Source: Entophlyctis helioformis (Eukaryota > Chytridiomycota > Chytridiomycetes > Chytridiales > Chytriomycetaceae). From it: a DNA stretch of 13,790 nucleotides. Numbering within the stretch: position 1 is the stretch's first letter; every line of letters begins with the position of its first letter. A program made the translations under genes and the position numbers. Below, piece by piece: positions 1-13,090 of the stretch. Under the pieces are notes generated by a model, which worked only from the letters and a program-made list of their open reading frames with translations, did no database searches and was not told where the DNA came from. The stretch covers positions 1 through 13,790 of the forward strand of contig JAHLKH010000413.1 in assembly GCA_025526915.1 (NCBI GenBank). The letters are read 5' to 3'.

Positions 1-142
1 ACTTCCGGCATACACACAGCATCCACAGCCGCACCACCCACAGCCGCTCTAGCCAGCTGCATTGGCACCAGCTTGAGCATTGCGACGGCCGGCCGAGTCA
101 ACAAGGGCAGCCACCATAAACGCAGTCGCAGCACAGAAAGCC
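1..142. repeat. 142-bp direct repeat, left copy
   Basis: This stretch recurs at 1981-2122 with one substitution that I can see (T at position 62, C in the other copy). The offset is 1,980 bp. The match ends after position 142, where the copies diverge. The left end is unknown because it coincides with the window edge, so the repeat may extend upstream. The sequence is Ala/His/Ser-codon-like and GC-rich, and I see no stable gene in it. Confidence 0.95.
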
Positions 143-330
143 TGACAAAGTGTTTGAGATTTAGGGGGGTCATCCGCGTTTAGGCAGACTGCCTTGAACC
201 CAGGCAGACTGCCTGGCAGACTGCCTAAACTATGGACGAAAATTGGTCGCCGAAATCAATGGTCCATCGAAGACAGAGTGCCGTTAGGGCAAACGACCGT
301 GGGAACATACCGCACCTGGTTAGGGAGAAA
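143..330. other. Spacer with AGGCAGACTGCCT palindromes
   Basis: There is no convincing gene here. The interrupted palindrome AGGCAGACTGCCT (6-bp arms, one central base) occurs at 182-194 and 202-214, with a near copy at 215-226. The same motif returns at 508-520 and 581-593 inside the tetranucleotide array downstream. Isolated TTAGGG hexamers occur at 284-289 and 320-325. Short open frames that cross this stretch run into the tetranucleotide repeat and look fortuitous. Confidence 0.75.
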
Positions 331-429
331 GCCCTGCCAATGCTCTTTCCAGTGCACCCAACCGCATGTCTCTACCATGCCTGCAGCCCCCACAGCCCTG
401 ACGGAGTTAGGGGGTCCAATTTCGCTCGT
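331..429. repeat. ~98-bp dispersed direct repeat, copy 1
   Basis: The block from GCCCTGCCAATGCTC to CAATTTCGCTCGT is repeated at 1089-1186. The copies differ by a few substitutions and by single-base insertions or deletions (the CCTGC/CTGC and GGGGTCC/GGGGTC positions). The indels fall in different frames, so the block is not conserved as coding DNA. It contains a TTAGGG at 407-412. Confidence 0.9.
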
Positions 430-438
430 TGCTCCTTG

Positions 439-446
439 CCAGGCAG

Positions 447-489
<43 letters not shown>

Positions 490-628
490 CCAGGCAGGCA
501 GGCAGCCAGGCAGACTGCCTAAAAAAAAATCAAGGCAGCCAGGCAGGCAGGCAGCCAGGCAGGCAGGCAGGCAGGCAGCCAGGCAGACTGCCTAAAAAAA
601 AATCAAGGCAGCCAGGCAGGCAGGCAGG
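439..628. repeat. GGCA tetranucleotide array with duplicated 73-bp module
   Basis: This is a dense GGCA/CAGG tetranucleotide array interrupted by AGCC variants. Two modules, offset by 73 bp, each consist of the palindrome AGGCAGACTGCCT (508-520 and 581-593), a run of nine A residues, TCAAGGCAGCC and more GGCA units. All frames translate to low-complexity Arg/Gln/Ala/Gly strings, so I treat it as non-coding. Confidence 0.95.
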
Positions 629-686
629 TTTGGCAGTTCACTTCTCAAATGACAACTGCACTCTCACACACCACCTGCCTGTACAC

Positions 687-717
687 CAACAACAACAACA
701 ACAGCAACAACAACAAC
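687..717. repeat. (CAA)n trinucleotide microsatellite
   Basis: About ten CAA units with one CAG-type interruption. In one frame it would encode poly-Gln, but no supportable gene surrounds it. Confidence 0.9.
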
Positions 718-1088
718 GGCTGACAGCACTTGTACAGCCAGCCGCACCAGCACCTACAGCCGCACCAGCCAGCCGCTCCAGCCACCAACAGCCAACAAGA
801 GCCAGCTGCTCTTGACAATGACGAACGACAGAATCGCCACCATGTTCTCGCCTGCCAACCGTCGCTCTACTGACAGCCGTTCAACAGCTGCTGTGTGCAC
901 CAATGGCTGCCACTGCCGGCATACACAGCACGCACTCACAGCCGCACCACCCACAGCCGCTCCAGCTCAACTCGCATGTCCTGCCGATCTGTGACAGAAT
1001 AAACAATCGGAATCATCGACCTCCAACGCACCTCATTGGCAGTTAGACATCAGCCAGTTAGACGACTCATGGCCAGGCATAGGAGTAA

Positions 1089-1186
1089 GCCCTGCCAATG
1101 CTCTTTCCAGTGCACCAAACCGCATGTCTCTACCATGCTGCAGCCCCACAGCCCCTGGCGGGAGTTAGGGGGTCAATTTCGCTCGT
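1089..1186. repeat. ~98-bp dispersed direct repeat, copy 2
   Basis: This is the second copy of the block at 331-429, 758 bp downstream. It again includes the GAGTTAGGGGGT segment (TTAGGG at 1165-1170) and ends in CAATTTCGCTCGT. Confidence 0.9.
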
Positions 1187-1230
1187 CACCCAGTCAGCCA
1201 ACAGCAGCCAATCAGCTTTGCTTGGCCAAG

Positions 1231-1351
1231 CCGAATTTCCTCGCCGATTTCCCTGGCGATTTCCTCGCCAATTTCCCCTGGCCATCCAGCCAACCAGAGC
1301 CGCTCGTCTCAGCCAAATATCCCCTCGAATTTCCTCTCGAATTTCCTTTCC
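1231..1351. repeat. Degenerate GATTTCC short tandem repeat
   Basis: Short degenerate units of the type GA(A/T)TTTCC(C/T)(C/T)G recur about every 17-19 bp, first at 1231-1280 and again around 1327-1351. No gene is recognised. In one frame the units read Phe-Pro-rich peptides. Confidence 0.6.
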
Positions 1352-1980
1352 AGATATTCAGCCAACGTCCATGCCAACTTGAACGACAGCCGAGCACAGA
1401 CTGCCTGCATCATCTGCACTGGCCGCCGCCTTGCTGCTGCATGTGCACCAACGGCTGCCACTGCCGGCACATGCACAGCACGCACTCACAGCCGCACCAC
1501 CCACAGCCAGCCGCTCTCTGACACGACAACGACAACAACGACGACGACAGAATCACGGCCGCCGTTTCCGTCGGAACCAGCAGCCGGCCGTTGCTCTGGC
1601 CGCCGCCTTGCTGCTGCATGTGCACCAACGGCTGCCACTGCCGGCACACTCACAGCACGCACTCACAGCCGCACTACCCATAGCCAGCCGCTCTCTGACG
1701 ACGATAACGACAACGACAACGAACGACAAATCGCCGCTGTCGTTTCCATCGGAGCCAGCAGCCGCTGTCGCTCTGCAGATAGCCGCTCTGCTGCTGCTGT
1801 GTGCACCCGCTGCCACTTCTGACGCGACAGCCTCACAGCCCCTGCCCACAGCCCCCCCCAGGCGTTCGCTGACGACGACAACGACAACGAACGACAGAAT
1901 CGCGGCCGTCGTTTCCATCGGAGCCAGCAGTCGCTCTGCTGACAGCCGCTCTGACAGCTGTGTGTGCACCAACGGCTGTG

Positions 1981-2122
1981 ACTTCCGGCATACACACAGC
2001 ATCCACAGCCGCACCACCCACAGCCGCTCTAGCCAGCTGCATCGGCACCAGCTTGAGCATTGCGACGGCCGGCCGAGTCAACAAGGGCAGCCACCATAAA
2101 CGCAGTCGCAGCACAGAAAGCC
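1981..2122. repeat. 142-bp direct repeat, right copy
   Basis: Near-identical to 1-142 (see there). Its left neighbour (1960-1980, TGTGTGCACCAACGGCTG) is part of the satellite-like monomer, so this copy is the end of a monomer plus about 80 bp of distinct sequence (AGCCAGCTGCAT through GCAGCACAGAAAG). Confidence 0.95.
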
Positions 2123-2199
2123 ACAGAGATGACTGGACACCAGCCGCTCCTGTTCCGTATGTACTGCCAGCCACTGATGCATGCTGAATAAAGTACGCC

Positions 2200-3118
2200 A
2201 TGCCCCATCTGTGGATCATGGACATCCAGACTCGCATGTATGCTGGCTGTGTTGGAGCAGCCAGACACGCACTGCGACCAGCAGCCTGCAGATCAGTCTG
2301 GATCTGGACAGCAAGCTGCTGGTCTGTCTGTCCTGAGAACGAGGAGCCATCTGCAAGCGGCTTGCAGTGTGCACCAGCAGATGTGGCAGGGCAGCACATT
2401 TCGGACAATAAATTCCAGTGGATTCCATCCATCCTTCAGCAACATCCAACATTGATGCAAGACGTCCAAGCCCGACTCCACGACCCAGGCGGCACTCCGT
2501 CAACTGGCTGTTGTGAAACAGAGCGGTCAACGCTTGGTGCCTTGAAATCACATCTGAGTACTGCCCATGGTGTCTTTGCAACAACAATCACTCGTGGTCA
2601 AGCCAAGTACAAAGTCTGGCTGTTCCCGTCTGGCGAGACTGGCGGCACTGCCACTGGCAAGAAGATCTTCGAGTACCACTGTCTAAACGGCTGTCAGAAA
2701 GCCAGCACTCAAAAGCCCTTTGTCAAACGAGACTCTCTGACAAGCCACTTCCGCACATGCACAAACTTGGCTGGGAAGCTCCAGCAGTGCCGCGATACCA
2801 GTGAGCCAGACACTGTCTTTGTACGTGCGATGTCCAATGATGTCCGAATGGCGTCTTGATTCTGTGCACCAATTGGAAGATGCGGCACAAGAAACTGACG
2901 CCTCTTGGCTTTGTGTGCTCTTGCTCGATTGTCCACAACCAGGTCTTTTACTGGGAGCGATCTGCCGTACCAGCCTGCATACGACACTACGACTTTGTCA
3001 AGCACGCCCTGTTACCCATTGGGCCAGTTGGCAATGAGCCACAGACACCTGATGCAGTCCCTGCTGCTGCTACTGCCGCGACGAGCAACGCGCAGCACTG
3101 CTGCTGCAGCCAAGCCAG
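2200..3118 (+). pseudogene. Zinc-finger gene fragment, two probable exons
   Basis: Exon 1 runs from an ATG at 2200 to 2820. A GTACGT donor at 2821 and an acceptor AG at 2878-2879 define a 59-nt intron that keeps phase 0, and exon 2 is open from 2880 to 3118. In exon 1, Cys161-X3-Cys165-X17-His183-X3-Cys187 is a C2HC-type finger. A weaker element with adjacent Cys104/Cys105 and His118-X4-His123 precedes it. Exon 2 adds a Cys/His-rich stretch (VCSCSIVH, then ACIRHYDFVKH). The first ~65 residues look unlike protein, so the true start may lie near 2400. Exon 2 runs straight into the 210-bp repeat array and has no clear end. It could be an upstream part of the gene at 4012, or a decayed relative with the same finger type. 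An AATAAA at 2187-2192 precedes the start. Without homologues I cannot tell a live gene from a relic. Confidence 0.5.
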
Positions 3119-3936
3119 GTAATGCCGGCCGCATGTGCCAATGTCTGTCTGTCTGTCTGCCCATCTCGCGCTTTGCTCACAATCTGCAACGCGGCGTTCG
3201 CGTATTTTGGATCCAAACAGCAGGCTGCCACTCATGCTGCGACCGCGTCTGCGACCACGCCTGCAAACGCCACGTCGGTGACTGCCGCGACGAGCACGTG
3301 CAGCGACTGCTGCTGCAGCCAAGCCAGGTAATGCCGGCCGCATGTGCCAATGTCTGTCTGTCTGTCTGCCCATCTCGCGCTTTGCTGACAATCTGCAACG
3401 CGGCGTTCGCGTATTTTGGATCCAAACAGCAGGCTGCCACTCATGCTGCGACCGCGTCTGCGACCACGCCTGCGAATGCCACGTCGGTGACTGCCGCGAC
3501 TGAGCACGTGCAGCGACTGCTGCTGCAGCAAGCCAGGTAATGCCGGCCGCATGTGCCATGTCTGTCTGTCTGTCTGTCTGCCCATCTCGCGGTTTGCTCA
3601 CAATCTGCAATGCGGCGTTCGCGTATTTTGGATCCAAACAGCAGGCTGCCACTCATGCTGCGACCGCGTCTGCGACCACGCCTGCGAAGCCACGCCTGGA
3701 ATGCCGCGACCGAGCACGCGCAGCGACTGCTGCTGCAGCCAAGCCAGGTAATGCCGGCCGCATGTGCCAATGTCTGTCTGTCTGTCTGTCTGCCCATCTC
3801 GCGCTTTGCTCACAATCTGCAATGCGGCGTTCGCGTATTTTGGATCCAAACAGCAGGCTGCCACTCATGCTGCGACCGCGTCTGCGACCACGCCTGCAAA
3901 CGCCACGTCGGTGACTGCCGCGACTGAGCACGTGCA
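3072..3936. repeat. Tandem array of four ~210-bp units
   Basis: After a partial unit (3072-3118), units start at the junction CCAG/GTAATGCCGG at 3119, 3328, 3537 and 3748. Unit lengths are 209, 209 and 211 bp, and the last unit decays after about 3936. Each unit holds a (TGTC)n run of variable copy number, the block GCGTTCGCGTATTTTGGATCC, CAAACAGCAGGCTGCC, and an Ala/Thr-codon-rich segment ending in CTGCTGCTGCAGC. Units differ by single-base indels (for example GACGAGCACG versus GACTGAGCACG) that break every frame, so conserved coding is unlikely. Confidence 0.95.
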
Positions 3937-4011
3937 CTCAGCAGCGGCTTCTGCAATCTCTCGCGTATCCACCTTATCCGAGCTTGATTCAGCAACGGCC
4001 AGCCATGCTGC
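3937..4011. other. Leader between repeat array and zinc-finger/recombinase-like gene
   Basis: This short region is unlike the repeat units. The frame used by the downstream gene has a TGA at 3985, so the ATG at 4012 is the first start after that stop. Another frame continues open from the last repeat unit into 4084. I see no clear TATA element. Confidence 0.5.
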
Positions 4012-4147
4012 ATGCTCTCATCTCATTATGAGGTTGGAGAGCAAACTGACAATCTGGCATCTACCATCGCAGCCTCAACTGTGACGGCATTGCTGCAGGC
4101 GCTGCAATCAGGCCAGTTGCAAATCGCACCAGCAACAGCAGCACCGC

Positions 4148-4312
4148 TTGGATCGCCCGTTCCACCCGTTCCATCCAGACTGCCTGTACCGCCTGGATCG
4201 CCTGTACCGCCTGTGCCGCCTGGATCGCCTGGATCGCCTCAACCGCCTGGATCGCCTGGATCGCCTGCACCGCCTGCACCGCCTGCACCGCCTGCACCGC
4301 CTGCACCGCCAC
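4148..4312 (+). repeat. Hexa/nonanucleotide repeat encoding Pro-rich linker
   Basis: Tandem CGCCTGGAT / CGCCTGCAC / CGCCTGTAC units encode PGSP, PVPP and PAPP-type repeats within exon 1 of the zinc-finger gene. The last five units (about 4265-4310) are nearly perfect. Length variation here would stay in frame. Confidence 0.9.
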
Positions 4313-5319
4313 TGCAATCAATCGAGTGGTACCCTCCACCTCTGGCCACCAGCAAGTCTGCCAGCGATCTGGCAAAGGTTGCAAAGGAGCCCAAAGACGA
4401 TGATGGCTTTGTCTTCTACAAGTTTGAAAACAGCAGCCTCATCTTCCACACAGAGAGTGGCATGCTTGCCAGCGGCATCGCCATTGCCACGGTCAATGGC
4501 ACAAGATTAGCTGTCTGCCTGGTGTGTGGCATGCTCGCGTCAAACACAAGACGCACCATAGTCGCACATGCCAAGAAATGCAACACCGAGAGCAATCAGC
4601 ATTTTGCACCATCTCAGCTTACCGTCAATGCTTGGATCGACCAGCACCTCTTCAACAAGGGAGCAGCCGCCGCGATTGGCACCAGCAACAGTAGCAGCAG
4701 CACCACCGAGGATGCTGAAATGGCAGACGTGGACACTGCTGCAGACGCAGACGCAGAGATTGCTCACAATGCTGAGGACGCCACCACTACTGCAGCAAGC
4801 AGCAGCAGCAGCAGCAGCACTTCAGCCATGGCTGGAGCAGACGCAGACGCAGAGTTGCCAATCATGGTCACATTTGTTACTGGCGCCACTGTCACAGTAA
4901 GCCGCCAGCATCCTCCCCTCGAAGGCTTCAAAGTCTACAAGAGCGGCTTCAAGTGCAGAGTCTGTGACCACTACGGCCATCTCAAGACCACTCTGGAAAA
5001 GCACATCAGAGAGCAGCACGGGACATCAGCAAGTGGGAATCTTGCAGTGGTTGATTGCCACATCCAGGGTTTTCCCAGCAAGTATGGCCCCATTGTGTTT
5101 GCGCCGGTTGGGACGCCTGAAGGCCAAATGACGCTGCCTGTCAATACGGCCAACATCGATGAATCCTACGAGGACACGGCCATGGCGGGCAACATCTATG
5201 AGGCAAAAGTGGCCCATACTGGGTCCTTTGACCTCTCTGTGGTCAATGCCAGCTCGGTTCTCAAGAGCATTGGTCTTGCGTCCTTTTTTGAGAGACTTGG
5301 TGATGGTTTGCACGAGTTT

Positions 5320-5389
5320 GTAAGTAGCCTGACAGCATGTTGTGTGCACGCTGTCTTTTGCTGACCAACAACTGGTGCACTGATTGCAG
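5320..5389 (+). other. Intron 1 of zinc-finger/recombinase-like gene
   Basis: The donor is GTAAGT at 5320 and the acceptor TTGCAG ends at 5389, giving 70 nt. Exon 1 ends on a codon boundary (436 codons) and exon 2 opens in phase 0. Without splicing the frame stops within the intron (TGA at 5362). Confidence 0.85.
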
Positions 5390-5553
5390 GCATCCAAGTG
5401 CATGATGACGCCCACCGATCAGGCTGTTGCTGCCATTGACATGCCTGAAAAGGTCGAGCGCTATCTGAATTCCGCGATCATGAGCATCCTCAACACAGAT
5501 GAGGCACGCGTGGACTTTCTGCCGCTGTTTGTCAGGACAAGCCAGAATTCTGA

Positions 5554-5627
5554 GTGAGTTTGCAATGCAGATGCATGGTTGTGCACATTTTGGCTGCTGG
5601 CATGGTTTTAACCAAGTGTCCTGATAG
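5554..5627 (+). other. Intron 2 of zinc-finger/recombinase-like gene
   Basis: The donor is GTGAGT at 5554 and the acceptor GATAG ends at 5627, giving 74 nt. The split codon GA/T joins exon 2 (54 codons plus 2 nt) in phase to the long exon 3. A CTGAT-like branch region lies just before the acceptor. Both this intron and intron 1 are short, as in compact fungal or protist genes. Confidence 0.8.
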
Positions 5628-7006
5628 TTTTCTGAGCGTGTTGAAGGACAGCAGCAAGAATCAGTACGCCAACACGGGTGTCAAGCTTGTCGTCTTTGCG
5701 ATGAATCTCGCGATCGGCACTCGCGGATGCCTGGCGTCTGTTCCAGCTTGTGTGCCGCTCTTTCAGGAAACCACAGCAGCAGCCAACGCAGTCTGGAACG
5801 CGCTCCATGGCATGCCAGATCAGCTATCCAGGAACAGCCGCAGACTGGTGTATGACTTTAGCAGCCCACTTGTCAGAGCTGTCTCGGATCTGCTGCGAGC
5901 TGTCCTTGTCGAGCAGTCACTTGGGAAATGCTCGACACTCGTCTCGTTTGTCTATATGAGGTGCTATCGGTCCAAGGACGCCATGCAGCCATTCAGCCAC
6001 ATCACCCAGCAGATCGCACATCTTCAGTACATCTGCAAGAGCAACATCATCAGCCGCGTCATTTGCCACTGCAAGGAGCTGCTACGCGAGCAGCAGGAGC
6101 CTGATCAAGACTTTATGGACGCGGAATTCAGCCTTGTGCACGGCAACAACAAACTGCAGCAGCCATTCGACCATCTCTGTCTGCTGTTCAAAAACCTGCG
6201 AGATGCCACGTCAATTGAGCAGCAACGCCCGACGATCATATGGAAGGATCATCGCCAGACGCAGCTGCATGTCATTGGGACGCGGTCGGATATTGATGTG
6301 ACGACGCTTCGCAAAGGCACGGCCGCGATCATCGAGGCCGTTTCCACTGCCATATCCGAGCTCATGTACGGCATGCCAGAGGACAAGATCCAGCCGCTCT
6401 CGGAATTGACAGCCGACGATGTCAACAGGAGCACAACTGGCTTCTGGTTTGGAAACCACAACAGCAACCAAGCTGCCAAGGCTGGATTCGATGCGTACCT
6501 TGCTCATCTCCGCGGCCTCGCCAATGGGCCCTTCATCTGCCCTGCCAAGCCGACGACCGTAGGCCCTGGCAGTGACGTGCGGCGCGCTGGTTATTGGGAT
6601 GCTGCGTTTGTCGAGCAGTATCTGAAGAAGGCAGACGAGCTGCTGAAGCTGCTGCTGGCCATGATCCAGACCACGTCCGGACAGCCTGCCCGCGTAACGG
6701 AGCTCGCCACCATCAAGATGGCGAATAGCGAGTCCAGCATTCGGCATGTGTTCGCGATCATCGGCCAGATCGTGCTCATCCCGACCTACAACAAGACTGG
6801 CGCGCTCACGGACAAGGATCGTCCGATCGCGCGGTTTCTCCCACTGGCGGCGTCACGGTTGTTTTACATCTACCTGACGGTCATCCGCCCAGTGGTAAAC
6901 CAGTTTGCCAACTTGGCATATGGTGTTGAGGTTGGTGATGAGTATCGCACATACTTGTTTTGTGCTGGGCGTGCTGGCCGCATGCCCAATGATGCCATGT
7001 ACCCGG

Positions 7007-7129
7007 TGTTGTCGGTGCCCTTCCACATTTCCCTTTTCTCCATTTTGCATTTCTCTTTGGGTTGTCGTCACTTCAATACTAGCTCAATTTCCAGTCCTCG
7101 TCGTTCCTGTTCTATAGCTGCGCCCAACA
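7007..7129 (+). repeat. 5' LTR, 123 bp
   Basis: It begins TGTTGTCGGTGCCC and ends GCGCCCAACA. It is identical to 12872-12994. It is very short for a Ty3/gypsy LTR. It is pyrimidine-rich and has only a weak CTATAG TATA-like string near its end. I cannot place U3, R and U5. Confidence 0.97.
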
Positions 7130-7162
7130 TTTTTTTTGACTGAGTGTTGAGACGTTGAGCAG

Positions 7163-7171
7163 CGACAACCC

Positions 7172-7172
<1 letters not shown>
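7163..7172 (+). promoter_or_regulatory. Candidate self-primer annealing site
   Basis: CGACAACCCA in the leader is the exact reverse complement of TGGGTTGTCG at 7058-7067 in the LTR (and its copy in the right LTR). No TGG-type tRNA primer site follows the 5' LTR directly; the sequence there is a T-run then GACTGAG. Some chromoviruses such as Tf1 prime from a fold of their own RNA. The 33-nt gap to the LTR end is not typical, so this is only a candidate. Confidence 0.3.
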
Positions 7173-12813
<5,641 letters not shown>

Positions 12814-12857
12814 GATGTTGCAGCAGCTGACCAGGTCTCTCCTGCCTGCGGCTCCCC
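12814..12857 (+). other. Short 3' untranslated region of retroelement
   Basis: Forty-four bases between the Gag-Pol stop (TGA 12811-12813) and the polypurine tract. No ORF or clear poly(A) signal is seen. The palindrome TCCCCGGGGA (12853-12862) overlaps the start of the polypurine tract. Confidence 0.6.
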
Positions 12858-12865
12858 GGGGAGGG
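12858..12865 (+). promoter_or_regulatory. Polypurine tract, plus-strand primer
   Basis: GGGGAGGG lies six bases before the right LTR (spacer TGATGA). This is the usual place and composition for plus-strand priming in LTR retroelements, though tracts usually abut the LTR. Confidence 0.65.
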
Positions 12866-12871
12866 TGATGA

Positions 12872-12994
12872 TGTTGTCGGTGCCCTTCCACATTTCCCTT
12901 TTCTCCATTTTGCATTTCTCTTTGGGTTGTCGTCACTTCAATACTAGCTCAATTTCCAGTCCTCGTCGTTCCTGTTCTATAGCTGCGCCCAACA
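12872..12994 (+). repeat. 3' LTR, 123 bp
   Basis: Identical over its full length to 7007-7129, by direct base-by-base comparison. It starts after GATGATGA and ends before GGCGGGCAGACG. Confidence 0.97.
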
Positions 12995-13060
12995 GGCGGG
13001 CAGACGACTGCAAGAACGGGGGAAACCAGAGCGGCCAGTGCGGCCCGACAATGTCTGTCT

Positions 13061-13090
13061 GGTCACGTGGGTCACGTGGATCACGTGACC
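13061..13090. promoter_or_regulatory. Three CACGTG boxes at 9-bp spacing
   Basis: CACGTG occurs at 13064-13069, 13073-13078 and 13082-13087, each preceded by GT or AT and in exact 9-bp register. CACGTG is the classic E-box/G-box bound by bHLH proteins (Cbf1- or USF-type). The array lies just upstream of the Gag-like frame and could act as its promoter element, or could be a simple 9-bp tandem repeat. Confidence 0.55.

Larger units (their letters stand above)
812..2060. repeat. Degenerate ~170-180 bp satellite-like monomers
   Basis: A monomer recurs with the landmarks GTTTCC-TCGGA-CCAGCAG, GCTGCTG-TGTGCACC-ACGGCTGCCAC, GCCGGCA-ACACAGCACGCACTCACAGCC, and then a CGACAACGAC-type tract. The GTTTCC landmark lies at 1564, 1742 and 1911 (spacing 178 and 169). 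The TGTGCACC landmark lies near 896, 1441, 1618, 1799 and 1962. The two best copies, 1421-1597 and 1598-1774, are offset by 177 bp. Another copy end forms the 142-bp repeat at 1 and 1981. Open frames across the array, on either strand, are Ala/Thr/Ser/Pro-rich and shift frame between monomers, which argues against coding. Confidence 0.8.
4012..7006 (+). pseudogene. OrsD-like zinc-finger / recombinase-like gene, cut off by LTR element
   Basis: Three exons, 4012-5319, 5390-5553 and 5628-7006, join in phase across two short GT-AG introns to about 460 + 490 residues, then stop at the LTR. Order: Pro-rich repeats (about residues 47-102); a C2HC finger, Cys169-X2-Cys172-X13-His186-X3-Cys190; an acidic/Ser/Ala-rich linker; a C2H2 finger, Cys315-X2-Cys318-X12-His331-X4-His336, followed by a conserved-looking VDCHIQGF segment; then a helical region. 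Near the break is SGQPARVTEL (Arg846) and, 34 residues on, TYNKTG (Lys880). From memory of fungal families, fingers of OrsD/DUF3505 type followed by SGQPAR-TEL occur in large proteins often ending in a RecQ-like helicase. The Arg and Lys spacing resembles box I and the beta-hairpin Lys of tyrosine recombinases; that link is inference. The expected C-terminal half is absent, and the right flank of the retroelement does not continue it. A frameshift near 4015 from an upstream exon is possible. Confidence 0.7.

Noticed and set aside
194..595. Gln/Ala/Gly/Arg-rich ORFs over the GGCA array
   Set aside because: Low-complexity translation of a tetranucleotide repeat in all frames, with no conserved-looking segment.
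998..1003. AATAAA as poly(A) signal of an upstream gene
   Set aside because: No supportable gene ends before it; a further AATAAA at 2187 likewise has no partner.
284..1170. Telomeric repeats
   Set aside because: TTAGGG appears only as isolated single hexamers (284, 320, 407, 1165), two of them in the duplicated 98-bp block; no tandem run.
1379..2099. Ala/Thr/Ser-rich ORFs on both strands over the satellite monomers
   Set aside because: Stop-poor GC-rich repeat gives open frames on both strands; frame changes between monomers argue against protein coding.
3072..3936. CRISPR array
   Set aside because: Units are ~210 bp and repeat along their whole length without unique spacers, in a eukaryotic setting.
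2987..3937. Long antisense ORFs across the 210-bp array
   Set aside because: They are overlapping artefacts of the repeat in several frames and share the same repeated string.
7001..7006. Target-site duplication of the retroelement
   Set aside because: ACCCGG does not match GGCGGG after the right LTR at any length from 4 to 6, even allowing one-base shifts.
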